Source: JADKIH01 sp049363815
GTDB taxonomy: Bacteria > Bacteroidota > Bacteroidia > AKYH767-A > 2013-40CM-41-45
DNA length: 64,000 nucleotides
Reading direction: 5' to 3'
Assembly (NCBI GenBank): GCA_049363815.1
Contig: JBMQEM010000023.1
Span: 24,762-88,761 of the forward strand
Numbering within the stretch: the stretch's first letter is position 1; each line of letters begins with the position of its first letter. The notes under the pieces are model-generated. The model saw only the letters and a list, made by a program, of their open reading frames with translations, had not been told where the DNA came from and made no database searches. Shown here one piece after another: positions 8,930-17,285 of the stretch. The position numbers were made by a program, and so were the translations under genes.

Positions 8930-10213
8930 ATGTCAGTCGATGTATTATTGGGCCTCCAATGGGGCGATGAAGGGAAAGGAAAGATCGTAGATGTTTTAAC
9001 TCCCGAATATAATGTTGTTGCACGTTTTCAGGGAGGTCCCAATGCAGGACATACTCTGGAATTTGAAGGCATCAAGCATGTGCTACATACAATTCCTTCA
9101 GGAATTTTCAGAAAAGGAATTACTAATATTGTCGGTAATGGCGTTGTCATCGACCCGGTTACCCTGAAGAAAGAAATCGATGCATTGAAAAAAATGAACG
9201 TTGATATAAACGCTTCACTTTTCATTAGCAGAAAAGCACATATCATTATCCCTACCCATCGCCTGCTTGATGCAGCCTCTGAATCACATAAGGGAAAAGA
9301 AAAGATCGGTTCAACTTTACGTGGCATAGGTCCGACGTATATGGACAAGACAGGAAGAAATGGTTTACGTGTAGGTGATATTGAATCCCCTGATTTTTTA
9401 AACAGGTATGAAAAGCTGAAAAATAAACACCTTCAGTTACTTGATCAGATGGATCATGAAAAAGACCTGAGTCAGCTGGAAGGACCATTCTTTGAAGGCA
9501 TTGAACTGATGCGAACTTTGAATTTCGTCGATAGTGAACATGTGATCAATCAATCCATTCAGCAAAATAAAACAATACTTGCTGAAGGCGCACAAGGTTC
9601 ACTGCTTGATATTGATTTCGGCTCCTACCCGTTCGTTACATCTTCCAATACAATTACTGCCGGAGCCTGTACAGGACTTGGTGTTGCTCCTAAACACATC
9701 GGTAAAGTATTCGGTATCTTCAAAGCATACTGTACCCGCGTCGGAAGCGGACCATTTCCTACTGAATTGCTGGATGCGACAGGAGAAGAATTACGCAAAG
9801 CGGGAAACGAATTTGGTGCAACCACCGGTCGTCCGCGTCGTTGCGGCTGGCTTGATCTGCCTGCATTAAAATATGCTATCATGATCAACGGAGTAACAGA
9901 CCTCATCATGACCAAACCGGATGTACTCAGCGGATTTGCTTCTATAAAAGTTTGCACCCATTATTTAGTGAATGGAAAAAAAATTGACTTTATTCCATTC
10001 GACATTGTAAATGATATAGCAGAACCGGTTTATATTGATCTGCCCGGATGGCAAAAAGACCTTACAGGTATTGTCAATGAGAAAGATTTCCCTGCTGAAT
10101 TGTCTAAATACATTGTCTACCTCGAAAAAGAATTAAATGTACCGGTTAGTATTGTTTCTGTCGGTCCCGACCGTAAACAAACTATCCGCAGAATGGATCT
10201 TGTTACTAGTTGA
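8930..10213 (+). CDS. purA: Adenylosuccinate synthase
   Basis: PurA joins IMP and aspartate using GTP to form adenylosuccinate, the first committed step from IMP to AMP. The 427 residues match the family length. The N-terminal phosphate-binding loop GLQWGDEGKGK contains the catalytic Asp and is followed by the GPNAGH motif. Further family motifs are GPTYMDK, TTGRPRRCGW and TKPDVLSG. The start MSVDVLLGLQWGDEGK places the motif at the usual distance. Its TGA overlaps the TTG start of the next gene (10210), pointing to translational coupling with the TIGR02757 gene. Confidence 0.97.
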   Translation: MSVDVLLGLQWGDEGKGKIVDVLTPEYNVVARFQGGPNAGHTLEFEGIKHVLHTIPSGIFRKGITNIVGNGVVIDPVTLKKEIDALKKMNVDINASLFISRKAHIIIPTHRLLDAASESHKGKEKIGSTLRGIGPTYMDKTGRNGLRVGDIESPDFLNRYEKLKNKHLQLLDQMDHEKDLSQLEGPFFEGIELMRTLNFVDSEHVINQSIQQNKTILAEGAQGSLLDIDFGSYPFVTSSNTITAGACTGLGVAPKHIGKVFGIFKAYCTRVGSGPFPTELLDATGEELRKAGNEFGATTGRPRRCGWLDLPALKYAIMINGVTDLIMTKPDVLSGFASIKVCTHYLVNGKKIDFIPFDIVNDIAEPVYIDLPGWQKDLTGIVNEKDFPAELSKYIVYLEKELNVPVSIVSVGPDRKQTIRRMDLVTS

Positions 10214-10992
10214 AAAAGAAACTGAGTCATAGTGACCTGAAAGATTTTCTAGAGGAAAAATATCACCTCTATAACCGTAAAAATTTTATTTCTTCAGATC
10301 CGGTTTCAATTCCGCATCGCTTTACTTCTCAAGAGGATATTGAAATAGCAGGATTTCTTGCGGCAACAATAGCCTGGGGACAACGGACAACTATTCTGAA
10401 AAATGCCGGTGAGATTCTGAAAAAAATGGATCTCGCACCACATCAGTTTGTTCTCAACTTTAAGAAAAAAGACCTGACAGTTTTTGACGGCTTTGTCCAT
10501 AGAACCTTTAATGATGAAGATCTGAAGGTATTTCTTTTTTCCCTGCAAAGAATTTTCCGGAAGTATGGAACGTTAGAGAATTTACTCCGACAATTTCTCG
10601 TATCCGGAGAGACTGATATGAGTGCTGTAATCTCAAAATGGCGAACCGAATTTTTCAAAATCAACCACAATCCCAGAACATTAAAGCATTTTTCAGACCC
10701 GCTGAAAGGCTCTGCGACTAAAAGAATCAATATGTTTCTGAGGTGGATGGTCAGGAAAGATGAATTTGGGGTTGACTTTGGCCTTTGGAAATCAATGAGT
10801 AGTGAGATTCTGACCTGTCCGCTCGACGTACATTCAGGAAGAGTAGCCAGAAAACTCGGACTCCTCCAAAGGACTCAGAATGACTGGAAAGCAGCCGCTG
10901 AACTCACAAAAAAGTTAAAAACATTTGACCCGAAGGACCCGGTAAAATATGATTTCGCTCTGTTCGGTTTAGGTGTGTTTGAGAAATTTTGA
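10210..10992 (+). CDS. TIGR02757-family conserved protein
   Basis: A 260-residue protein of a Bacteroidota-conserved family with no assigned activity. It has an N-terminal segment on deprotonating residues and loops (SHSDLKDFLEEKYHLYNRKNF), the signature AATIAWGQRTTI near residue 55, and MFLRWMVRKDEFGVDFG in the second half. The LDVHSGRVARKLGLL stretch recalls helix-hairpin-helix DNA glycosylases, so a nucleic-acid role is possible but unproven. The start is TTG, overlapping the purA stop by two bases; no better start lies downstream before the conserved region. The stop overlaps the first codons of a longer reading of the next gene. Confidence 0.75.
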   Translation: MKKKLSHSDLKDFLEEKYHLYNRKNFISSDPVSIPHRFTSQEDIEIAGFLAATIAWGQRTTILKNAGEILKKMDLAPHQFVLNFKKKDLTVFDGFVHRTFNDEDLKVFLFSLQRIFRKYGTLENLLRQFLVSGETDMSAVISKWRTEFFKINHNPRTLKHFSDPLKGSATKRINMFLRWMVRKDEFGVDFGLWKSMSSEILTCPLDVHSGRVARKLGLLQRTQNDWKAAAELTKKLKTFDPKDPVKYDFALFGLGVFEKF

Positions 10993-11012
10993 TTGCTTAT
11001 ATTTGGACACTC

Positions 11013-13073
11013 ATGCAATTTATCTATCCTGAATTCCTTTTCGCCCTCTCGGTCCTGGCAATACCTGTCATTATCCATCTTTTCAATTTCCGGCGATTCA
11101 AAAAGATCTATTTTACGAATGTCAGGTTTCTTAAAGAGATCAAACAAGACACACAGTCCAAGTCGAAATTAAAACACCTTCTGGTTTTGTTGTCGCGCTT
11201 ACTTGCTCTGACATTTCTTGTACTGGCATTTGCTCAGCCATTTATTCCTGCCAATAACAACAAAGTACAGACCGGTACAAAACGGGTCAGTATCTACGTT
11301 GATAATTCATTCAGTATGGATGCTCTTGGGAAAAGCGGTAGCCTTCTTGAGACAGCAAAAAAGAAAGCACGTGAGATCGCTAATGCATATAAACCATCCG
11401 ATGAATTTCAACTCCTGACTTCTTCTTTTGAAGGTCGTCATCAGAGATTGGTGAACAGAGATGAATTCATCAGGATCTTAGATGAAATTCAACCTACTTC
11501 ATCTGTCCATACCATTTCTGAAATACTGCAACGTCAGCAAGATGCATTATTCAGTGAAGGGAAATCAAAAACTTCCAAAACAGCTTACATAATTTCTGAT
11601 TTCCAGCAAAGTACTTTTAATCTGGAAAACGCTAAGATCGATTCTGCACTTCAGGTCTCATTGGTTCCTGTAGCTGCGTCTGCAATGAATAACCTATTTA
11701 TTGATACTTGCTATCTTGCAACACCATTTGTTCAACTGAATACTCCGAATGAACTGGTTGTAAAGATCAGGAATACCGGCGGTACTGATGTTGAAAATAT
11801 TCCCCTTAAATTACTGATCAACGATACTCAAAAAGCCATTGCGAGTATTTCTGTAAACTCAAATTCCAGTGTTGAAACAAAGTTGAATTTTACAATTTCT
11901 ACCGGCGGCTGGCAACGGGCTCAGCTCAACATTGCAGATTACCCGATCACATTCGACGATAATTTCTTTTTCAATTTCAATGTCAGGACTAACCTTCAGG
12001 TGCTGTGTATCAATGGCGATCAGCCCTCTCCTGCTTTAAATGCTGTTTTCGGAAATGACCCTTACTTTAGTCTGAAGAACAGTAATCAGAACCAGATCGA
12101 TTATTCTGCATTTTCCTTTATGCAATTGATCGTTCTGAATGAACTGACTGATTATTCATCAGGACTTATCCAGGAGTTAAAAAGATATACTGCAAAAGGC
12201 GGTTCAGTGTTTGTGATCCCATCTGTAAATGCAAACATCAGTAACTATAATAACCTCTTTTCAGAATTGGCTATCAATTCGTTTGGAACAAAGGTTCAGC
12301 AACAGCTGAAAGTGGAGAAGCTCGAAGTCAGACACCCTCTATTCACAGGCGTTTTTGAAAAAGGAAAGAACATTCCTGAAAATATGGATCTGCCAATGGT
12401 CAATTCCTATTATCCAATTATGAGAAACAGTAAATCCGTTTCAGAAACTGTAATGAAATTAACCGGTGGAAGTACTTACTTAAGTTCTAATCAATCCGGA
12501 AGAGGAGTTGTTTATGTTCTTGCTTCATCATTACAACCTGAAGATGGAAATTTTTCACGTCATGCATTGTTTGTTCCTGTATTGTTAAGAGCGGCATTGC
12601 GCGGATCATCAGAAATAAATAAGCCGTTGATCATCGGTGAAGACCATGATTTTGGAATCAGCGACACGCTGATCTCGGCAGACAATGTTTTTCATCTTGT
12701 CAATACAAAAGAGAAATTCGACATCATACCTGAAAGTAAAATTTACAACAACGCCACAGTCCTTTCAGTGCATGATCAGATCAAGAAAGCAGAGAATTAC
12801 GACCTGAATGCAGGAAATGCATTGGTTGCTGTTGAATCTTTTAATTTCAACAGGAAGGAGTCTGACCTGGGTGTCTTCTCCCCTTCTGAATTGACAGAGC
12901 TAAGTTCTAAATACGGAAATTCAAAAATAAATGTGATAGAGACAGAAGGTAGAGATCTTTCACACAGTATTGCTCAGCTCAATGAAGGCAAAAGATTATG
13001 GAAATACTGTATCATTCTGGTACTTGTATTTCTTGCAATAGAAATTTTGTTGATCCGATTTTTCAGAAAATAA
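11013..13073 (+). CDS. BatA-like membrane protein with von Willebrand A domain
   Basis: A 686-residue inner-membrane protein. The start MQFIYPEFLFALSVLAIPVIIHLFNF is the classic beginning of the BatA N-terminal domain family (TIGR02226), so I chose the ATG at 11013 over an upstream TTG at 10989. Two N-terminal transmembrane helices (about residues 8-25 and 55-75) precede a VWA-like domain with the metal-site motif DNSFS near residue 97. A long extracytoplasmic middle follows, and a last helix lies at about 661-682 (ILVLVFLAIEILLI). The family occurs in Bacteroidota in this position before pyrC. BatA relatives are tied to aerotolerance in Bacteroides, but no MoxR ATPase is nearby, so the role here is open. 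Confidence 0.82.
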   Translation: MQFIYPEFLFALSVLAIPVIIHLFNFRRFKKIYFTNVRFLKEIKQDTQSKSKLKHLLVLLSRLLALTFLVLAFAQPFIPANNNKVQTGTKRVSIYVDNSFSMDALGKSGSLLETAKKKAREIANAYKPSDEFQLLTSSFEGRHQRLVNRDEFIRILDEIQPTSSVHTISEILQRQQDALFSEGKSKTSKTAYIISDFQQSTFNLENAKIDSALQVSLVPVAASAMNNLFIDTCYLATPFVQLNTPNELVVKIRNTGGTDVENIPLKLLINDTQKAIASISVNSNSSVETKLNFTISTGGWQRAQLNIADYPITFDDNFFFNFNVRTNLQVLCINGDQPSPALNAVFGNDPYFSLKNSNQNQIDYSAFSFMQLIVLNELTDYSSGLIQELKRYTAKGGSVFVIPSVNANISNYNNLFSELAINSFGTKVQQQLKVEKLEVRHPLFTGVFEKGKNIPENMDLPMVNSYYPIMRNSKSVSETVMKLTGGSTYLSSNQSGRGVVYVLASSLQPEDGNFSRHALFVPVLLRAALRGSSEINKPLIIGEDHDFGISDTLISADNVFHLVNTKEKFDIIPESKIYNNATVLSVHDQIKKAENYDLNAGNALVAVESFNFNRKESDLGVFSPSELTELSSKYGNSKINVIETEGRDLSHSIAQLNEGKRLWKYCIILVLVFLAIEILLIRFFRK

Positions 13074-13085
13074 AAAACTACAGCA

Positions 13086-14354
13086 ATGAAGATCATTCTT
13101 AAAAATGTGCATGTTTTATCACCGGGAAGTAAACATCATATGAAGGTGAAAGACCTCCTGATCAATTCGGGAATGATTGAAAGAATAGCAGATGGAAATA
13201 CGATCACTGATAAAGATGCCAGGGTTATCGAAGGAAAAAATAATTACGTCAGTGCCGGCTGGTTCGACCTTCATGTAAATTTCCGGGAGCCCGGTCATGA
13301 ATACAAAGAAGGGTTATCAAACGGCTGCAAAGCTGCTGCCAATGGCGGATTTACAGGGGTTTTATTAATGCCTTCAACTGAACCTGCGATATCTTCAAAA
13401 GCTGCAATTGAATATGTAGTTCAAAAAACAAAGACAGAGATCGTTGATGTGATCCCGGCAGGAGCATTATCAGTGAATCGTGATGGCAAAGACTTAAGTG
13501 AAATGTACGACATGTCACTTGCCGGAACAAAAGTATTTACAGACGACAAAAGGCCAATCTCCGATTCCGGTTTATTGATCCGGGCCTTACAATATTCACA
13601 CAATTTCAAAGGCAAGATCTTTTCTTTTGCAGAAGACAAATACATCGCCGGTAAAGGTCAGATGAACGAAGGGGTCACTTCTACTCAATCCGGATTGAAA
13701 GGCTCTCCGGCTTTGGCAGAAGAAGTTAATATCAATCGTGATCTCTTCATTGCAGAATATTGCAATTGTCCGATTCACTTCTCCACTATATCAAGTGCCG
13801 GAAGTGTTGCTCTCATCCGAGCAGCAAAAGCAAAAGGAATTAAAGTTACCTGCGATGTGGCAGTTGTCAATCTACTTTTCACTGAAGAGAAACTTTCAGG
13901 CTTCGATACCAACTTCAAAGTAAAGCCGCCTTTAAGGACAGAACATGACCGGCTGGCGCTGATCGAAGGATTGGTTGACGGCACAATTGATTGCATCACC
14001 TCTGATCACTGTCCTGACGATGTAGAGAATAAACTGAAAGAATTCGAATTGGCCAACTTCGGAATCTCAAGTATCGATACAGCGTTTGCCGTTGCAAGAA
14101 CGGCTACAAAAGACAAATTAAATCTGGCTGAACTTGTATCCAAATTCACAAATCACCCTAAATGTTGTGCTGCACAAAAAACAATATTGATTGAAGAAGG
14201 AAATCAAGCAAATCTTACAGTCTTCGATCCTGATCATAAATGGACTGTGCAATCGACCGACATAAAATCTGCTTCCAAGAATACTCCATTCATTGGAGTT
14301 GAACTTATCGGAAAACCGGTTTGTGTGATTAATAAGGGGATGGTGTCGCTCTAG
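13086..14354 (+). CDS. pyrC: Dihydroorotase homologue lacking most zinc ligands
   Basis: By overall sequence this is a class I dihydroorotase (422 residues), the amidohydrolase that closes the dihydroorotate ring in pyrimidine synthesis. The backbone motifs are there (DLHVNFREPGHE, GCKAAANGGFTG, TSDHCPDD), yet the active site is depleted. The usual HxH is His63-Val-Asn65. The third His (HCED in active enzymes) is Phe181 in FAED. The fourth (H of HIST) is Thr234 in TISS. The metal Asp at 153 and Asp307 remain. The substrate motif MPNT is MPSTEP. Known non-catalytic dihydroorotases (PyrC' of Pseudomonas) act as structural partners of aspartate transcarbamoylase, and a similar role is possible here. 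No pyrB is adjacent. Confidence 0.8.
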   Translation: MKIILKNVHVLSPGSKHHMKVKDLLINSGMIERIADGNTITDKDARVIEGKNNYVSAGWFDLHVNFREPGHEYKEGLSNGCKAAANGGFTGVLLMPSTEPAISSKAAIEYVVQKTKTEIVDVIPAGALSVNRDGKDLSEMYDMSLAGTKVFTDDKRPISDSGLLIRALQYSHNFKGKIFSFAEDKYIAGKGQMNEGVTSTQSGLKGSPALAEEVNINRDLFIAEYCNCPIHFSTISSAGSVALIRAAKAKGIKVTCDVAVVNLLFTEEKLSGFDTNFKVKPPLRTEHDRLALIEGLVDGTIDCITSDHCPDDVENKLKEFELANFGISSIDTAFAVARTATKDKLNLAELVSKFTNHPKCCAAQKTILIEEGNQANLTVFDPDHKWTVQSTDIKSASKNTPFIGVELIGKPVCVINKGMVSL

Positions 14355-14376
14355 TTTGGAGAGGACTGACTCTCTA

Positions 14377-14494
14377 AGTCAAGAATCAGAGGCCAATCTT
14401 AGGTCAAAGGTTCAAGGTTAAAGGTCAAGCGGATGGAAAAGCCGGGACTTTTAATATGAAAGTCAGAAGAAAAAAGTCAAAAGAAAAAAGAAAA
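14377..14494. repeat. Degenerate heptamer arrays downstream of pyrC homologue
   Basis: Three period-7 runs follow one another. Units AGTCAAG, AATCAGA, GGCCAAT occupy 14377-14397; AGGTCAA, AGGTTCA, AGGTTAA, AGGTCAA occupy 14401-14428; and AAGTCAG, AAGAAAA, AAGTCAA, AAGAAAA, AAGAAAA follow at about 14459-14494. All units read in the same direction, unlike the hairpin-forming copies elsewhere. The 310-base gap to the next gene has no ORF that I can support. Confidence 0.7.
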
Positions 14495-14534
14495 ACGTGC
14501 TGACATAAAAAGATACTACAGTTTATATCGAAAA

Positions 14535-14577
14535 CTTTATTGTCGTCAGCTTTATTGCCGTCAGCTTCAGCTGACGG
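14535..14577. repeat. CTTTATTGCCGTCAG tandem repeat with hairpin
   Basis: Two 15-base copies, CTTTATTGTCGTCAG (14535-14549) and CTTTATTGCCGTCAG (14550-14564), run into a hairpin in which CCGTCAGCT (14558-14566) pairs with AGCTGACGG (14569-14577). The 18-base word at 14550-14567 recurs exactly at 63927-63944, so this is a dispersed repeat family. Confidence 0.75.
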
Positions 14578-14664
14578 ATGAAAAGGAAGAGTGAAGTTTA
14601 ATGGCTTTAGCCACATCAATACACTCAAAAAATAATAATCTACTCCCTTTAAATAATTAAGTGT

Positions 14665-15132
14665 ATGGTAAAAGTATTAATGGTTTGTCTGGGAAATATC
14701 TGTCGATCACCAATGGCCGAAGGGATATTAAGGAAAAAGATAGAACATAATAATCTAGATATCTTTGTTGATTCTGCAGGCACTGCAAATTTCCATGTCG
14801 GAGAAAGTCCGGATGCAAGGGCGATAAAAACAGCAAAGAAATTTGGTGTCGATATTTCTCCTTTGCGTGGTCGACAGTTTTCAGAAATTGACTTCGACAA
14901 TTTTGATCATATTTTTGTAATGGATGATTCCAATCGTTCAAATGTTTTGAAACTTGCGCGAAACGAAAATGACAGAAAAAAAGTAAGATTGTTTCTCGAT
15001 CTGACTGATGAGTTTCGTTCCAAAGATGTACCTGATCCATGGTTCGGCGGTGATGAAGGATTTATCGAAGTTTTTGAAATGCTTGATAAAGCATGTGAAA
15101 ATTTTCTGCAACGTGAATTAAAGACGAACTAA
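14665..15132 (+). CDS. Low-molecular-weight protein tyrosine phosphatase
   Basis: A 155-residue cytosolic phosphatase of the LMW-PTP family. The P-loop CLGNICRSP carries the nucleophile Cys8 and the phosphate-binding Arg14, right at the N-terminus as expected. The general-acid loop DPWFGG lies near residue 130. The family dephosphorylates tyrosine kinases and exopolysaccharide machinery, but no BY-kinase is adjacent here. The stop codon overlaps the ATG of the downstream methyltransferase (TAATG at 15130-15134), so the pair is translationally coupled; in many Bacteroidota the same pair follows dnaA. Confidence 0.93.
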   Translation: MVKVLMVCLGNICRSPMAEGILRKKIEHNNLDIFVDSAGTANFHVGESPDARAIKTAKKFGVDISPLRGRQFSEIDFDNFDHIFVMDDSNRSNVLKLARNENDRKKVRLFLDLTDEFRSKDVPDPWFGGDEGFIEVFEMLDKACENFLQRELKTN

Positions 15133-15833
15133 TGCCGACAGTTGTCTATCTCATACCTACTTTTCTTTCCGACGACCAGACTGATGTGCTTACTGCATCA
15201 TCATTGGCCATCGTCAGAGAAATTGATGAGTTTGTCGTAGAGAATGAAAAAACAGCTCGCGCATTTTTGAAAAAGATAGGCAGTAAGATCAGTCAGTCGA
15301 ATTTTATTTTTCACGAACTGAATGAACATACTGATCAGAAATCCATTTCAGAATTAGCCACTATATTTAAAAAAAATAAACCGATCGGAGTTTTAAGTGA
15401 AGCAGGTTGTCCTGCTGTTGCTGACCCGGGAAGTGAATTTGTAAAACTTGCACATCAGAACAATGTAAAGGTTATTCCACTTATCGGTCCTGCTTCCATG
15501 CTTCTTGCATTGATGGCAAGCGGTATGAATGGTCAATCGTTTTGCTTTCATGGATATTTGCCCAGAGAAAGCGGGCCAAGAAAGCAGAAACTGAAAGACC
15601 TGGAAAAAGATGCCCTGAAAAAAGATCAGTCGCAATTGTTCATTGAAACGCCGTACAGGAATCAGCAGATGTTGGGTGATATTCTAGTTTCATTAAATAA
15701 TCAGACCCGTCTTTGCATAGCTTTTGACATAACCGGAACCGGTGAGTTTATCAGAACTTTGAACATCGCCGACTGGAAAAATCAGAAAATAGATTTTCAT
15801 AAGAAGCCTGCAGTTTTTATAATTGGAAAATGA
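15132..15833 (+). CDS. RsmI-like SAM-dependent methyltransferase
   Basis: A 233-residue member of the tetrapyrrole-methylase superfamily resembling RsmI, the 16S rRNA C1402 2'-O-methyltransferase. Motifs include VLSEAGCPAVADPGSEFV for SAM binding, the LIGPASMLLALMASGMNGQ loop and GYLPRE. It is shorter than Escherichia coli RsmI (about 286 residues) and starts directly with the domain (MPTVVYLIPTFLSDD). Bacteroidota commonly carry this short paralogue next to an LMW phosphatase besides a full-length RsmI, so its exact substrate is uncertain. Its ATG overlaps the upstream stop. Confidence 0.85.
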   Translation: MPTVVYLIPTFLSDDQTDVLTASSLAIVREIDEFVVENEKTARAFLKKIGSKISQSNFIFHELNEHTDQKSISELATIFKKNKPIGVLSEAGCPAVADPGSEFVKLAHQNNVKVIPLIGPASMLLALMASGMNGQSFCFHGYLPRESGPRKQKLKDLEKDALKKDQSQLFIETPYRNQQMLGDILVSLNNQTRLCIAFDITGTGEFIRTLNIADWKNQKIDFHKKPAVFIIGK

Positions 15834-15843
15834 ATTTGATAAA

Positions 15844-16350
15844 ATGAACATTCGTCCTGCCACCATTGATGATGTCAAACAGATCTTTGAATTTGTAAAG
15901 ATCATTGCTGTCAAAGAAACGAATAATGTCATTTCATTACCGGAAGAATTCAGTTCTACAATTGCCGATCAGGAAAAGTGGATCAGATATTATTCGGAAA
16001 ATGAAGATGCTCTTCTGCTCGTCGCTGAAACAGAAGGAAAGATTGTCGGAGTTCTCGATTTCAAAACACATCCGAAGATAAGGATGTCGCACAGCGGTGA
16101 ATTCGGTATCAGCATTCTTCCCGAATATCAGAATCAGAAGATAGGCAGTAAGATGATTGAATATTTATTGCACTGGTCCACTACCCGACCAAAAATAAAA
16201 AAGATCAATCTTTGCGTCTTCCATCCGAATACAAGAGCCATTCATGTCTACAAAAAACTTGGCTTTGAAATTGAAGGGGTGCAAGTTGGTGCAGTGCAGA
16301 TCTCTGAGGGGGAGTTTATTGATTTGGTGATGATGGCGAGGATTGTTTGA
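15844..16350 (+). CDS. GNAT-family N-acetyltransferase
   Basis: A 168-residue GNAT acetyltransferase. The N-terminus MNIRPATIDDVKQIFEFV is typical of RimI/RimL-like enzymes. The acetyl-CoA loop is in the segment ILPEYQNQKIGSKMIEYLL, where the usual Q/RxxGxG/A reads QNQKIGS. The later VFHPNTRAIHVYKKLGFEIEG is the conserved C-terminal half. I chose the ATG at 15844 because the upstream ATG at 15823 adds residues that lie inside the methyltransferase frame. The substrate cannot be inferred. Confidence 0.85.
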   Translation: MNIRPATIDDVKQIFEFVKIIAVKETNNVISLPEEFSSTIADQEKWIRYYSENEDALLLVAETEGKIVGVLDFKTHPKIRMSHSGEFGISILPEYQNQKIGSKMIEYLLHWSTTRPKIKKINLCVFHPNTRAIHVYKKLGFEIEGVQVGAVQISEGEFIDLVMMARIV

Positions 16351-16366
16351 GTTTCCTTCTTATATG

Positions 16367-16689
16367 ATTTTTAACACTAAGATCACTAAAATTTGTCACA
16401 AGAGCACATTAAACAATTTCAATGAACTACCGAAAACCTAATCAGTTGTGAAAATTAGATCAATTGAATGGGTGTTCAATCCAGAAAGGACGTTCTTATA
16501 GAAAATCGTCAGATAGACTTCATTCACCCTTCTTTCATTCTCTTCATAAACTTTTGCACTACTTATTTGGGCGTTTTGAGAATTGAGAATATCAGACCTA
16601 TTATCAACTGCTGTGTTAAAAACTTAATGACCTCGTATGTTTGAAAAATAAACACCAAGTGCACTAAGAGTTCACTTAGTGTTAAAAAT
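16367..16689. repeat. 15-base inverted repeat with period-9 CTTAGTGNN words
   Basis: An identical 15-base word lies inverted at 16367-16381 and 16675-16689 (core TTAACACTAAG). The right end also forms its own hairpin: 16651-16661 pairs with 16673-16683, with one mismatch. The sequence at 16651-16683 reads as 9-base units of the CTTNGTGNN type, like the array at 19871-19906. The 363-base gap between 16350 and 16714 holds no supportable gene. Confidence 0.65.
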
Positions 16690-16713
16690 TCTTTATAATT
16701 TTTTATTCCAAAC

Positions 16714-17118
16714 TCACCGCTTCATAAAAGTCACTTCCTCATCCGAATTGTCATCATCGTAAAATTCAACTTTTGTTGAAGTCTCTGATCGGATGTGCCA
16801 GCGCTTGCTTAGTTTATCCAGAGGCTCGACATTGCCAAGAGCGATCCGGAATTCGTCGCTGCCGTCGTCATCGTCTTCGGCATACCAGGAACCGACTGTG
16901 GTTCCGTAAACACATGTAGCTGTTAGTTCCCCATTGGTATTAAAAACAAATGTGTAGTCCTCAAAATGATAAGTTTCATCATCACCATCTTCAAGAAATT
17001 GACTGATGTACCAGGTACCGGTTGTCAAAACCCCCTGTGCCGGTATGCCTGCTCCTTTCTCCTTTTTACATGCAAAAGAAAAAATAATAAAAATTACTAA
17101 AATTGATTTTAACTTCAT
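16714..17118 (-). CDS. Small lipoprotein, lipocalin-like
   Basis: A 134-residue predicted lipoprotein. The chosen start (MKLKSILVIFIIFSFACKKEKG) gives a short signal peptide ending in the lipobox SFAC; an upstream ATG at 17142 would add eight basic residues. The mature part has the pattern LTTGTWYISQFLEDGDDETYHFEDYTFVFNTNGEL, common in Bacteroidota lipocalin-like proteins of unknown ligand, and is rich in Asp/Glu runs. No function can be assigned beyond outer-membrane attachment. Confidence 0.75.
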   Translation of the reverse strand: MKLKSILVIFIIFSFACKKEKGAGIPAQGVLTTGTWYISQFLEDGDDETYHFEDYTFVFNTNGELTATCVYGTTVGSWYAEDDDDGSDEFRIALGNVEPLDKLSKRWHIRSETSTKVEFYDDDNSDEEVTFMKR

Positions 17119-17153
17119 CCTAATCTTCCTTTTTCCCTTCAAGATTCCTTGTT

Positions 17154-17161
17154 CAAATATA
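17154..17161 (-). promoter_or_regulatory. Candidate -7 element for the small lipoprotein
   Basis: The minus strand reads TATATTTG here, an exact TAnnTTTG match, 36 bases upstream of the chosen ATG at 17118. I do not see a clear TTG at the -33 position. Confidence 0.45.
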
Positions 17162-17285
17162 AACTTTTACCGGTCTGTATCATAAATGACGTAACTCAAC
17201 AGGTATAAATGACCTCTGAAACGGCACTTTTCCGTCTTAAAGTAGCTCAAGAAACATGAATTTTACCCCAATCTTGCTCTACTTT

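Noticed and set aside
14355..14664. Possible replication origin, since the LMW phosphatase/methyltransferase pair often follows dnaA
   Set aside because: No dnaA gene and no DnaA-box cluster are visible; the gap holds only repeats.
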